From positions 1-64,000 of the forward strand of contig JAEXLD010000117.1 in NCBI GenBank assembly GCA_023445445.1: DNA of 64,000 bases. Direction: 5' to 3'. Positions 41,975 to 50,839 of this stretch are shown here, in pieces. The translations under genes and the position numbers were made by a program. How positions within the stretch are numbered: the stretch's first letter is position 1; every line of letters starts with the position of its first letter. Origin of the DNA: Bacillota bacterium (GTDB lineage Bacteria; Bacillota; Clostridia; Clostridiales; Clostridiaceae). The notes below the pieces were generated by a model. That model had not been told where the DNA came from. It did no database searches and saw nothing but the letters and a program-made list of their open reading frames with translations.

Positions 41975-43708
41975 CTATTCTTCGTCTTGTAAAGCATCAT
42001 ATCCATGTTCTTTAGTACGAATCTTAATTACATCTTCTACATCGTAAATAAAGATTTTTCCATCTCCTATTTTTCCAGTATAAAGAACCTTTTGAACAGT
42101 TTCAACAATAGTTTCAGTTGGTATTTTACATACAACAACATCAATTTTAACCTTAGGAAGAAGTCTAGTATCCATAGGTGCTCCTCTAAAGAAGGTTGGA
42201 TTTCCTTTTTGCATACCATGTCCTAAAACATTAGTTACTGTAAGTCCTGTTACACCAAGCTTTTCAAGAGCATTTTGTAGTTCTGAAAGTTTATTTTGAT
42301 TTGTAATAATGGTTACCTTTGTCATCTTTTCACCTGGAGTAGAATTATTAACTACAGGAATTGCTTCTTTAGTTACCACATTATTATCAATTGGAATATC
42401 TATAATAATATCTTCTGAAGTATTAACATACTCTCCTCCAACTGTAGCAAGGGCAAAATCTGGATAAGCTATATTTCCATGCTCTCCAATATCAAGTCCT
42501 GCTATTTCTTCTTCTTCAGATACACGAATTCCTATTGTCTTCTTAATTAAATACCAAACAAGTAAAGATGATGTAAATACAAAGGCTCCTACTGCAACTA
42601 TACCTATTAATTGAACTCCAAGTAATTGGAATCCCCCACCATAGAATAAACCATTTTGTGTAGATAAAGTTGTAATTCCTTCTTTAGCAAATAATCCAAC
42701 ACAAATTGTTCCAAATACACCACAGGCTAAATGTACAGCTGTTGCACCAACTGGATCATCAACCTTTACTCTATCAAAGAACATTACTGCAAATACAACT
42801 AAAATTCCAGATATAGCTCCAATTAATAAAGATGCTCCAATACTAACATAAGCACAGCTACCAGTAATACCTACTAAACCTGCAAGACATCCATTTATAG
42901 TCATACCTAAGTCCGGTTTACCAATTATAATCCAAGATGTAGCAGTAGATGTTAATATAGCTGCAATGGCTGCAGTATTGGTTGTCATTAAAATATGCAC
43001 TACATCAGCTGGATTTTGGAAACTCATAGTAGAACCTGGATTAAATCCAAACCATCCTAGCCAAAGAACAAAAAGACCAATAACAGCTAATGACATATTA
43101 TGTCCTGGAATAGCTTTTACTTTACCATCCTTACCGTATTTTCCAATACGAGGTCCAAGAATTAATGCTCCAGCAAGAGCTGCCCAACCTCCTACTGAAT
43201 GTACAACTGTATCTCCTGCAAAATCCATAAATCCTAGAGATGCAAGAAATCCTCCGCCCCATACCCAGTGACCAACTATTGGATAAATAATAAGGGTAAG
43301 AACAAATGAGAAAATAATAAATGAAATATATTTTACACGCTCAGCTACAGCACCTGAAACTATAGTAGCTGCAGTTCCACAGAAAACTAATTGGAAGAAG
43401 AATTTCCCCCAGAAAGGAACATTTGCTGTTAGTGTTTCATTGTAAAATGAAAGATCTGCATTACCTAAAATAAATAAATTCTCTGTACCTATAAATGGGT
43501 TGTCTCCACCAAACATTAACCCCCATCCAAGCAACATAAATCCTAAGGATGAAACTGCAAAGACAATGAAGTTTTTTGATAGAATATTAACAGTGTTTTT
43601 CGACCTTGCGAAACCTGCTTCAACAGATGCAAAACCTAAATTCATAAAAAATACTAAAATAGCTGCAAGAAATACCCAAATAGTGTCAATAATCATTGTA
43701 GTATCCAT
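41975..43708 (-). CDS. amt-glnK fusion: ammonium transporter fused to a PII signalling domain
   Basis: A 577-residue protein. Residues 1 to about 410 are an Amt/Rh channel with some eleven helices; the twin pore histidines appear in VVHSVGGWAALAGALILGPR and VHLACGVFGTICVGLF. A linker of about 50 residues leads to a complete PII domain at 462-577 (MTKVTIITNQNKLSELQNAL at its start). In that domain the T-loop reads QKGNPTFFRGAPMDTRLLPKVKI: the position of uridylylated Tyr51 of enteric GlnB is methionine, while the ATP-binding TGKIGDGKIF is kept. It imports ammonium and is presumably gated by its own PII domain through ATP/ADP/2-oxoglutarate rather than by uridylylation. Confidence 0.93.
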   Translation of the reverse strand: MDTTMIIDTIWVFLAAILVFFMNLGFASVEAGFARSKNTVNILSKNFIVFAVSSLGFMLLGWGLMFGGDNPFIGTENLFILGNADLSFYNETLTANVPFWGKFFFQLVFCGTAATIVSGAVAERVKYISFIIFSFVLTLIIYPIVGHWVWGGGFLASLGFMDFAGDTVVHSVGGWAALAGALILGPRIGKYGKDGKVKAIPGHNMSLAVIGLFVLWLGWFGFNPGSTMSFQNPADVVHILMTTNTAAIAAILTSTATSWIIIGKPDLGMTINGCLAGLVGITGSCAYVSIGASLLIGAISGILVVFAVMFFDRVKVDDPVGATAVHLACGVFGTICVGLFAKEGITTLSTQNGLFYGGGFQLLGVQLIGIVAVGAFVFTSSLLVWYLIKKTIGIRVSEEEEIAGLDIGEHGNIAYPDFALATVGGEYVNTSEDIIIDIPIDNNVVTKEAIPVVNNSTPGEKMTKVTIITNQNKLSELQNALEKLGVTGLTVTNVLGHGMQKGNPTFFRGAPMDTRLLPKVKIDVVVCKIPTETIVETVQKVLYTGKIGDGKIFIYDVEDVIKIRTKEHGYDALQDEE

Positions 43709-43741
43709 ATATTATACCCCCTATAAATTAAATTAATATAT

Positions 43742-43798
43742 ATAAAAAGAGGGCAAGGACATTCTATTTTTTATAGAACGTCCTTGCCCTCTTTTTAT
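43742..43798 (-). terminator. terminator-like hairpin in the amt leader
   Basis: A 19-bp perfect stem (43742-43760 with 43780-43798) is extended by a further 6 bp after one A-C mismatch, and ends in a T-rich stretch. It lies between the promoter at 43808-43836 and the amt ATG at 43708, so it is transcribed in the 5' UTR and can act as an attenuator. It also serves to end transcription from the MerR gene. Confidence 0.8.
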
Positions 43799-43807
43799 AT
43801 TGTTATA

Positions 43808-43836
43808 ATGTTATCATAGCAAAAAAACCTTGTCAA
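43808..43836 (-). promoter_or_regulatory. amt promoter
   Basis: Minus strand TTGACA (43836-43831), 17-bp spacer, TAACAT (43813-43808), with a TATAAC six bases further on as an alternative -10. Start of transcription would fall just before the leader hairpin. Confidence 0.6.
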
Positions 43837-43968
43837 TATATAAAATTTTTAATTTTCAAAATTTTTTTGTAACTATTTTTTTATCATATTTTATGTATTA
43901 TTAAGCACTCTCTTAACTTCTCTTTCATAATATATATGATTACATAATTTAATGTTATGTAGAAAAAA

Positions 43969-44820
43969 CTAAAATTTATACTTAGTATTTCTTATAGGAA
44001 CTTGTATTTTATATTTCATATATTTCTTTTCTTTTTTGTTATATGGAGTAACCATAATAACTTCACAAAGATATTCTCCCACTATCTCATAACCTTCTTT
44101 TTCAATTTCAGAGTATATTTCTTTTGCATATTGATACTCCTGGGAAGTATCATCTGCATAAATTGTAATATACATATTTTCCGGTAAAATACGCTGAGAT
44201 TTACTTTTAGGATAATCTTCATCTACAAATATAAATACTGTATTGGATTTTAGTTTTTGCTTACAAAAATCATCTTTTTCAATTAGTGTTCCTGCATTAA
44301 AAAAATATGAAAGTGGTAATTCATTTTCAATCATATAGTTTTTGAATTCTCTAAGCATCTCCTCATATCCTGAATAACCCCTTTCAAAAAAATCAATTTC
44401 TGAAGTAAATGTATCTATTCTTCTTTCAGGTAAATACTCATAAATTATTTTTCCTATAGGAGGTATAGATTTTACACGATTTATATTTGATGTGAAACGT
44501 CGTATTATACAAAGACTTCTTGTAAGTTGCTGAATTTCTTTACTTAACTTTTTTTCTTGCTCCATAAGTGATTTATAAAGTTTTTCTTGAGAGGATTCAG
44601 TAAGTTGCTTTTGTATTTGTTCTAAAGTCATTCCGCATATTTTCATGGTATGAATTAAATCTAATTCATCACTTTGATTAATATGATAATAGCGGTACCC
44701 ATTTTCAGGATCTTGATATTCAGGTTTTAGCAATCCTTTCTTATCATAAAGACGTAGTGTTTGAGTTGATACATGATTTAGTTCTGCCATTTGCCCTATT
44801 GTTAAATAATTTTCACTCAT
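43969..44820 (-). CDS. MerR-family regulator with GyrI-like effector domain
   Basis: A 283-residue regulator. The winged HTH (YLTIGQMAELNHVSTQTLRL then YDKKGLLKP, GYRYYHINQ) occupies residues 5-55, a coiled-coil (about 85-115) follows, and residues 120-283 form a GyrI/BmrR-like ligand-binding domain. Such proteins untwist promoters with long spacers upon ligand binding. The divergent oxidoreductase gene at 45037 has exactly such a promoter, making it the likely target. Ligand unknown. Confidence 0.88.
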   Translation of the reverse strand: MSENYLTIGQMAELNHVSTQTLRLYDKKGLLKPEYQDPENGYRYYHINQSDELDLIHTMKICGMTLEQIQKQLTESSQEKLYKSLMEQEKKLSKEIQQLTRSLCIIRRFTSNINRVKSIPPIGKIIYEYLPERRIDTFTSEIDFFERGYSGYEEMLREFKNYMIENELPLSYFFNAGTLIEKDDFCKQKLKSNTVFIFVDEDYPKSKSQRILPENMYITIYADDTSQEYQYAKEIYSEIEKEGYEIVGEYLCEVIMVTPYNKKEKKYMKYKIQVPIRNTKYKF

Positions 44821-44961
44821 ACATCCCCCTAAAGCTTATACCATAGTATAACATTTTTTTAACAAATTTACTTATATTATAAATTATTATGAAATAACTA
44901 ATCAACCTATTATTGGTATATGTTAACTAATTTCTACAATGTAAATAATCTAACAGTTAAT

Positions 44962-44992
44962 TTGACTTTATACTTACTATAAGCTTTATAAT
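44962..44992 (+). promoter_or_regulatory. MerR-type promoter (19-bp spacer) of the oxidoreductase gene
   Basis: TTGACT (44962-44967), 19-bp spacer, TATAAT (44987-44992). The spacer holds an imperfect dyad CTTTATA/TATAAGC. The long spacer is the hallmark of MerR-activated promoters, and the MerR gene is divergent. Confidence 0.75.
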
Positions 44993-45036
44993 GAAAACAG
45001 AATATTCAAACTATTTATTTCTGGAGGTAATTTTAA

Positions 45037-46119
45037 ATGAAGAACAAAGTAAAAGTAGTACAATATGGTTGTGGGAAAATGAGTCTATATCTTATGAGAT
45101 ATGTGTTAGAACATGGTGGAGAACTTGTCGGCGCTGTGGATTTAAATCCTAAAGTCATTGGTAAAGATATTGGAGAACTAATGGGTATTGAACCAATGGG
45201 TATTAAGGTAACTAGTGCTGAAAAAGCTGATGAATTGTTAAAGACATCCAAACCTGACGTTTGCGTTATTGCTACAAGATCAACTATGGAGGATTTAAAA
45301 CCTGCATTTACTGTTTGTGCTGAAAATGGTGTAAATGCCATCAGTACCTGCGAAGAAGCCTTATATCCTTGGAACTCATCTTATGATATTACAAAAGAAC
45401 TAGATGAACTAGCAAAGAAAAACGGTTGTACATTGTGTGGAAGTGGATATCCTGATATGTATTGGGGAAGTTTAATTACAACTTTAGCAGGATCAATGCA
45501 TAAAATTACTAAAATAAAAGGTATTAGCAGCTATAATGTAGAGGATTATGGAATTGCTCTTGCAGAAGGTCATGGAGCTGGTCTTTCTATTGAAGAATTT
45601 GAGAAACAAATTGGTAATTATAATGGATTAAATTATGAAGAAACTGTTGAAGCAATTAAAGATGGCAAAGTTGTTCCTTCATATATGTGGAATCAAAATG
45701 GATGGTTATGCAGTCAATTAGGATTAACCATAACATCACAAACTCAAAAATGTGTACCTATGACACATAAAGAAGATTTATATTCTTCAACATTAGATAT
45801 GACTGTTAAAGCTGGATATGCTACTGGAATGTCTGCCATTGTTACAACTGAAACTGAAGAAGGAATAACCTTAGAAACTCAATGTCAAGGTTACGTTTAT
45901 GGTGCTGAGGATTTTGATAAAAATGATTGGACATTTGAAGGGGAACCAGAAACAACAATTAAAGTTGATAGACCTGCAACAGTAGAATTAACTTGTGCTA
46001 CTCTTGTTAATAGAATTCCTATGTTAATTGATGCAGAAGCTGGATATATTACTACTGAAAAGCTTCCTATAAATCATTATCTTGTTAAACCAATGAATGA
46101 ATATGTTAAAAGTAAATAA
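45037..46119 (+). CDS. NAD(P)-dependent DapB-like oxidoreductase (2,4-diaminopentanoate dehydrogenase type)
   Basis: A 360-residue dehydrogenase. The Rossmann start is VKVVQYGCGKMSLYLMRYVLE, then LVGAVDLNPKVIGKDIGEL and VCVIATRSTMEDL, as in the dihydrodipicolinate-reductase N-domain proteins that include the 2,4-diaminopentanoate dehydrogenase (Ord) of clostridial ornithine fermentation. The C-terminal TETEEGITLETQCQGYVYG region also fits. No other ornithine-pathway gene is present, so the substrate is uncertain. It is preceded by GGAGGT and controlled from the MerR-type promoter upstream. A terminator follows. Confidence 0.75.
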   Translation: MKNKVKVVQYGCGKMSLYLMRYVLEHGGELVGAVDLNPKVIGKDIGELMGIEPMGIKVTSAEKADELLKTSKPDVCVIATRSTMEDLKPAFTVCAENGVNAISTCEEALYPWNSSYDITKELDELAKKNGCTLCGSGYPDMYWGSLITTLAGSMHKITKIKGISSYNVEDYGIALAEGHGAGLSIEEFEKQIGNYNGLNYEETVEAIKDGKVVPSYMWNQNGWLCSQLGLTITSQTQKCVPMTHKEDLYSSTLDMTVKAGYATGMSAIVTTETEEGITLETQCQGYVYGAEDFDKNDWTFEGEPETTIKVDRPATVELTCATLVNRIPMLIDAEAGYITTEKLPINHYLVKPMNEYVKSK

Positions 46120-46126
46120 TTAGTAT

Positions 46127-46156
46127 AAAAAATCCCTAATCATTAGGGATTTTTTT
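46127..46156 (+). terminator. terminator after the oxidoreductase gene
   Basis: AAAAATCCCTAAT, C, ATTAGGGATTTTT followed by further T residues; a perfect stem. Confidence 0.9.
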
Positions 46157-46199
46157 ATGGCTCTATTTTAAAGTTATATAATCCATATACTTTATAGCA

Positions 46200-46230
46200 T
46201 TGACTTTTCCCTTAGGGTAAGGTGTAAGAT
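46200..46230 (+). promoter_or_regulatory. MerR-type promoter of the merR-serine hydrolase operon
   Basis: TTGACT (46200-46205), 19-bp spacer, TAAGAT (46225-46230). The spacer holds the dyad ACTTTTCCCT/AGGGTAAGGT, very like classical MerR operators. It drives the merR gene itself, so autoactivation is likely. Confidence 0.8.
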
Positions 46231-46270
46231 AAAGATAGAAATAATTAATATACCTAAAGGAGGATTCTAT

Positions 46271-47095
46271 ATGTTATCCATAGGAGATTTTTCGAATATA
46301 TGTAAGGTATCAACTAAAACTCTTCGTTATTATGCTGAAATAGGATTAATACTTCCTGAAGAAATTAATCCTGAAAATGGTTATAGGTATTATTCTATTA
46401 ATCAATTGCAAACTATGTTATTAATTAAGCGTTTAAAAGCATATAACTTTTCTTTAGATGAAATCAAAGCAATCCTCCAGTCAGAAGATTTAGAAGAAGA
46501 AAAGCTTTATCTATCTCTTATTAATAAGAAAAATGAAATTGAAAGACAAGTAAAAGAATTTCAATATAAATTAAAACAATTAAATAATGATATTTTAAAT
46601 TTGAAGGAAGGTAAATCAATTATGTCCTATCTAACAGATATTAATATTAATCTTGTAGAAGTTCCTTCAATGAATCTTTTATATATTAGAAAAATGGTTC
46701 AAGAGCATGAATTCCCTGAGGAATATAAAAATTCCTTTGGTAAATTACTAGAGAAAATTCAAGAGGATAAATTAAATATAGAAGCTCCCCCAATGGTACT
46801 ATTTCATAGTTCAGAATATAGCCCCTTTGGCTTAGACACTGAATTTGCTATTCCAGTAAAGGAGTATGTTAAAGGTACAAGAGATTTCAACCCAGGCTTA
46901 TGTATAAAAACAGTTGTACATGGCTCTTATTCTGATTTATCCTCAGTTTATGCTAAGCAAATTCAATGGGCAGAAAAGGAAGGCTATGAATGTACAAGTG
47001 CTCTTTTTGAAGTATATGTAAATGATCCTACTGAAGTTAAAAATGAAAGTGAATTAATAACTGAAGTTTATTATCCTGTTAAAAAGAAAATTTAA
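46271..47095 (+). CDS. MerR-family regulator with GyrI-like effector domain
   Basis: A 274-residue regulator: HTH in residues 1-70 (LSIGDFSNICKVSTKTLRYY then AEIGLILPEEINPENGYRYY), a coiled-coil up to about residue 115, and a GyrI-like ligand domain to the end (NLVEVPSMNLLYIRKMV at its start). The AAAGGAGG site lies six bases before the ATG. It is first in a two-gene operon with a serine hydrolase, 19 bases apart, behind a 19-bp-spacer promoter. It probably senses a drug-like or toxic small molecule. Confidence 0.9.
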   Translation: MLSIGDFSNICKVSTKTLRYYAEIGLILPEEINPENGYRYYSINQLQTMLLIKRLKAYNFSLDEIKAILQSEDLEEEKLYLSLINKKNEIERQVKEFQYKLKQLNNDILNLKEGKSIMSYLTDININLVEVPSMNLLYIRKMVQEHEFPEEYKNSFGKLLEKIQEDKLNIEAPPMVLFHSSEYSPFGLDTEFAIPVKEYVKGTRDFNPGLCIKTVVHGSYSDLSSVYAKQIQWAEKEGYECTSALFEVYVNDPTEVKNESELITEVYYPVKKKI

Positions 47096-47114
47096 TTTTA
47101 AAGGAGAAATTTAT

Positions 47115-48101
47115 ATGAATGAAGAAAAAATATTAGAGTTAGAAAAAATCATAAACAAGGACTATAAAAACATTGCAGGAATTGTTGTACTAAAGGAGGG
47201 TAAAACCCTCTATGAAAATTACTTTAATAACTGTAATGCTAATAGCAAACTTCATGTTTATTCAGTAACAAAAAGTATTATTTCTATACTTATAGGTATT
47301 GCAATGGATAAAGGCTATATCAAAAGTGTAGATGAAAAAGTCCTTGATTTTTTCCCAGATTACACTGTTAAAAGAAGAGAAAAAGTAATACAAAAGATTA
47401 CTCTTAAGGATTTGCTTACAATGACAGCTCCATATAAGTATAGGTTTAATCCTTATATTAAGTATTTCACCAGTGACGATTTTGTAAAATTCAGCCTTGA
47501 TTTATTAGGTGGTAAAGATGATATTGGTAAATTTAGATATGCTCCACTTATAGGCCCAGATATTTTCTCAGGCATTCTTGTAAAAGCAACTGGTAAGCCT
47601 CTTCTTGATTTTGCAAAAGAAAATTTATTTGAACCACTAGGAATTAAAGTTATTGATAATATAACCTTTAATAGTAAAGAAGAACAACTAGCCTTTAATA
47701 AATCCACAAATATTAGTGGTTGGGTTGCTGACCCTAAGGGAATAAACACAGGGGGATGGGGACTTACTTTATCTGCTACTGATATGGCAAAGATAGGGCA
47801 ATTATATTTAAATGATGGAATATGGAATGGAAAACAAATAGTATCAAAAGCCTGGATAGAAGAAAGCACAAAGGAACATAGTAGATGGGAAAAGCTTAAT
47901 CTTCCATATGGATATTTGTGGTGGATTAACAATGATAAGTACTATGGCTATGCAGCTATGGGTGATGGAGGAAATACTATCTTTGTTAATAAGGATAAAA
48001 AAATGGTAGTTTCTATTGCTTCCCTCTTTGTGCCACGTGCTAAAGATAGAATAGACTTTATTAAAAATTATATTGAGCCAACATTTGAAAATTATATATA
48101 G
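47115..48101 (+). CDS. serine hydrolase of the beta-lactamase class C / esterase family
   Basis: A 328-residue hydrolase. The Ser-x-x-Lys catalytic pair is SVTK (Ser50, Lys53), followed by LIGIAMDKGYIKSVDEKVLDFFP; RYAPLIGPD occupies the place of the Y-x-N motif, and GDGGNTIFVNK the third. It has no signal peptide, so it is likely an intracellular esterase or peptidase rather than an antibiotic-degrading beta-lactamase. It is co-transcribed with the MerR regulator just upstream. AAAGGAGAA precedes the ATG. A terminator follows the stop. Confidence 0.85.
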   Translation: MNEEKILELEKIINKDYKNIAGIVVLKEGKTLYENYFNNCNANSKLHVYSVTKSIISILIGIAMDKGYIKSVDEKVLDFFPDYTVKRREKVIQKITLKDLLTMTAPYKYRFNPYIKYFTSDDFVKFSLDLLGGKDDIGKFRYAPLIGPDIFSGILVKATGKPLLDFAKENLFEPLGIKVIDNITFNSKEEQLAFNKSTNISGWVADPKGINTGGWGLTLSATDMAKIGQLYLNDGIWNGKQIVSKAWIEESTKEHSRWEKLNLPYGYLWWINNDKYYGYAAMGDGGNTIFVNKDKKMVVSIASLFVPRAKDRIDFIKNYIEPTFENYI

Positions 48102-48108
48102 AATATAG

Positions 48109-48142
48109 AAAAAGAATAGTAATTATCCACTATTCTTTTTCT
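48109..48142. terminator. terminator between the hydrolase and ohyA
   Basis: AAAAAGAATAGT/ACTATTCTTTTT around AATTATCC, symmetrical enough to serve both converging genes. Confidence 0.85.
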
Positions 48143-48226
48143 TATTCTTTTCATTTAGCTTATTTATGTTAACAATCATATGAAGAATGTTAATAATTTT
48201 CTCTACTCACTGATTTACATAAAAAA

Positions 48227-50002
48227 CTAAATTACATTATATTCTTTTAATAATTTTTCAATATCAGTTCCTGATATTTTCTTTAATGCTTCTTTAACTA
48301 ATATTTTTTGAATCCAACTCATACTCATATCAGTAGCTGGTTTTCCATCTCTAAGTTTAACCGTTGCATTTAACAAGTCACGAACATCATAAGTACTTCC
48401 CCACACTTCTGGTACACCACGATCAACATTAAGTAATGTATAAACTGCTTCCATACCAGTTCTCATTGAATATTCAGTTGTAAATATAGTATCTCTTGGT
48501 GTTTCTGCAAACTGTCCAAGGAATGCAAAATTCACTGATCCTTCTGGAACTACATTTGGTCTATCTCCAGCTGCACGTGGCATAAAGAATGCAGTAATAT
48601 ATGGCATCATACATGGAATAGTATTTGCACTATTAGTAGCTAATTCTTCAATTTCAGCCTCTGGTACACCAAGATGATATAGCCATTCCATACAAATTTC
48701 TTTTCCAGTACAATCTCTCATGGCCTTCTTTACATAATTACCTGGCTTATCGCTAAATAAACCATATATCCATCCAACAAGCTGACCCTTTGGTTGTGTT
48801 CTAAATTGTGGTTGTCTATTAAATGTCCAACTTAATAGCCAATTAGAATCTTTTACAGTAACAATTCCACCTGTTACAACTTTACCAGAGAATGGATCTC
48901 TCTTACATATATTCTTAATATATGGAACTATCTTCTGATCTAATGTAGTGACTGTTGCACTCATCCAATTAGATTGTTCTGGATTATAGCAGAATTTATC
49001 TGGATTACCAAAGGACGGATCTTGAGATGCAATTTTTCTCCACATATCCCAGCCACCACCTGGCTTAATATCAGAATTAAATACAGCTGGTTCATTTTGT
49101 GAGCCAAGGCTAGAATTTTCTACACATCCACCATTTGTAATAAATACAAGATCATTTTCAGTAAGACCAATATATTCTGTTTTCCCATCTACTAAAAGTT
49201 CTATTTTCTTAGCTAATTTCTTATCAGGTTTAATATCAAATTCTACATTAACAACCTTAGTATTGTAATGGAATTGTACATTGAAACCTTCCAAATATTT
49301 AATCATAGGAAGTATCATTGATTCATATTGATTATATTTTGTAAAACGAAGTGCCTTGAAATCTGGTAATCCCCCAATATGATGGATAAAACGCTTGATG
49401 TATAATTTCATTTCCAAAGCACTATGCCAATTTTCAAACGCAAACATAGTTCTCCAATATAACCAGAAGTTTGAATTTAGTACTTCATCATCAAAGAAAT
49501 CTGTTATCTTCTTATCATACAAATCTTCATCTGGTGTGAAAAATAAGTGCATAATTTCCATTGCACCCTTATCTGATATATCAAACTTTCCATCTGTATG
49601 TGCATCTTCACCACGATTTACTGTAGCACGACATAAAGAATAATTTGGATCCTCTTTATTTAGCCAATAGTATTCATCTAAAACACTAACCCCTTCTGTT
49701 TCAATTGATGGGATAGAACGGAATAAATCCCACATTACTTCAAAGTGGTTATCCATTTCTCTTCCACCACGCATTACATATCCAAGTCCTGAATACTCAA
49801 ATCCATCACAGGCACCACCTGGAATAGGATCTTTTTCAAATATATGAATATGTTCCCCTTTCATCTGTCCATCACGAACTAAATAGCAAGCTGCAGCTAA
49901 TGCTGCAAGACCTGTACCAACAATATATGCTGATTTATGATCCACTCCTTCTGGTTTCCTTGGTCTTGCAAAAGCTTCATAATTTCCACTTGAATAATAC
50001 AT
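48227..50002 (-). CDS. ohyA: oleate hydratase (myosin-cross-reactive-antigen family)
   Basis: A 591-residue FAD-dependent hydratase that adds water to the cis-9 double bond of oleate and related fatty acids, giving 10-hydroxy acids. The FAD-binding start AYIVGTGLAALAAACYLVRD, IFEKDPIPGGACDGFEYSG with GLGYVMRGGREMDNH, LVFITNGGCVENSS, and the C-terminal GQFAETPRDTIFTTEYSMR are diagnostic. The ATG at 50002 follows GGAGG; a TTG at 50017 lies before that site. A TetR gene and terminator lie directly upstream. It is usually considered a detoxification function against host unsaturated fatty acids. Confidence 0.95.
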   Translation of the reverse strand: MYYSSGNYEAFARPRKPEGVDHKSAYIVGTGLAALAAACYLVRDGQMKGEHIHIFEKDPIPGGACDGFEYSGLGYVMRGGREMDNHFEVMWDLFRSIPSIETEGVSVLDEYYWLNKEDPNYSLCRATVNRGEDAHTDGKFDISDKGAMEIMHLFFTPDEDLYDKKITDFFDDEVLNSNFWLYWRTMFAFENWHSALEMKLYIKRFIHHIGGLPDFKALRFTKYNQYESMILPMIKYLEGFNVQFHYNTKVVNVEFDIKPDKKLAKKIELLVDGKTEYIGLTENDLVFITNGGCVENSSLGSQNEPAVFNSDIKPGGGWDMWRKIASQDPSFGNPDKFCYNPEQSNWMSATVTTLDQKIVPYIKNICKRDPFSGKVVTGGIVTVKDSNWLLSWTFNRQPQFRTQPKGQLVGWIYGLFSDKPGNYVKKAMRDCTGKEICMEWLYHLGVPEAEIEELATNSANTIPCMMPYITAFFMPRAAGDRPNVVPEGSVNFAFLGQFAETPRDTIFTTEYSMRTGMEAVYTLLNVDRGVPEVWGSTYDVRDLLNATVKLRDGKPATDMSMSWIQKILVKEALKKISGTDIEKLLKEYNVI

Positions 50003-50088
50003 ATATAATTCCTCCAATTAATATTTTCATTTATTAAATATTCTTTCTAAAAATAATATATAAATTTTTACATTAATTAACCATCAGC

Positions 50089-50131
50089 AAAAAAGCCTCT
50101 ATGATAAAAGTTTTATCATAGAGGCTTTTTT
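50089..50131 (-). terminator. terminator between tetR and ohyA
   Basis: AAAAAGCCTCTATGATAAAA and its complement, about 20 bp, with T residues on both sides; very strong. It insulates ohyA from tetR, so ohyA has its own promoter in the 85 bases that follow. Confidence 0.92.
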
Positions 50132-50152
50132 GTATAATTTTTAATCATTTCA

Positions 50153-50725
50153 TTAATTTTGTTTAGTTCTATCAACTCGATAATTCTCTAGGGCATTTAA
50201 AATATTCCCTTGCATCAACATATTAAGATTTTCTATAATTTCTTTAGGATCTTCTTTCATATCATTCTTAATCCAGTTAAGAACTAATCCAACAAAAGAA
50301 TATTTATAGAAATCAGCAATAAAATGCTTGTCTTTCTCCCTAACATTTATTCCTTTTGCCTTTTCTTCTACAACATCTATAAGTAATTGATATGTTAATT
50401 TATATAAATAATTTTCAATATGCTCACGACTTATAGAATTATATACATTCATTACAAATGGTCTGTTATTACTCACTTCCACAAAAATATTATAAAAGCC
50501 TTCCTGCCATGTTGAATAAGTCTTTTTTCCCTTTAATACTTTAGTTGCATCTTCTTCGCATGCCCACTCAATCAACTCATAAATGTCCTGAAAATGATAA
50601 TAAAATGTCATTCGATTTAAACCACAGTCTTCAGTAATATCGTTGATTGTAATCTTATTTAGCGGTTTTTTTAATAATAAATTCTTTAAGGAAGATACTA
50701 AGGCTCTTTTGGTTATCTGTGACAT
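50153..50725 (-). CDS. TetR-family regulator (TetR_C_8 / DhaS-like)
   Basis: A 190-residue regulator. TKRALVSSLKNLLLKKPLNK then ITINDITEDCGLNRMTFYYHFQDIYELIEW is the HTH of the DhaS-like TetR branch; the tail has the FVGLVLNWIKNDMKEDP motif of TetR_C_8 proteins. It lies on the same strand just ahead of ohyA, in the position of a fatty-acid-sensing repressor of it, but a strong terminator separates them and I found no shared dyad. Ligand unknown. Confidence 0.87.
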   Translation of the reverse strand: MSQITKRALVSSLKNLLLKKPLNKITINDITEDCGLNRMTFYYHFQDIYELIEWACEEDATKVLKGKKTYSTWQEGFYNIFVEVSNNRPFVMNVYNSISREHIENYLYKLTYQLLIDVVEEKAKGINVREKDKHFIADFYKYSFVGLVLNWIKNDMKEDPKEIIENLNMLMQGNILNALENYRVDRTKQN

Positions 50726-50839
50726 TTAATTCCCTCTCTTTCATAATCTCTGGAATTATTATATCATTTTTCTAATAATACAATCTATAAAACCATTATC
50801 CTGATAAAACTAAATAATAACTTCAAAACCTATATTTAA

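Noticed and set aside
45037..46119. dapB (dihydrodipicolinate reductase)
   Set aside because: About 360 residues against about 250 for DapB, and lacking its catalytic EXHHXXKXDAPSGTA motif; only the nucleotide-binding part is shared.
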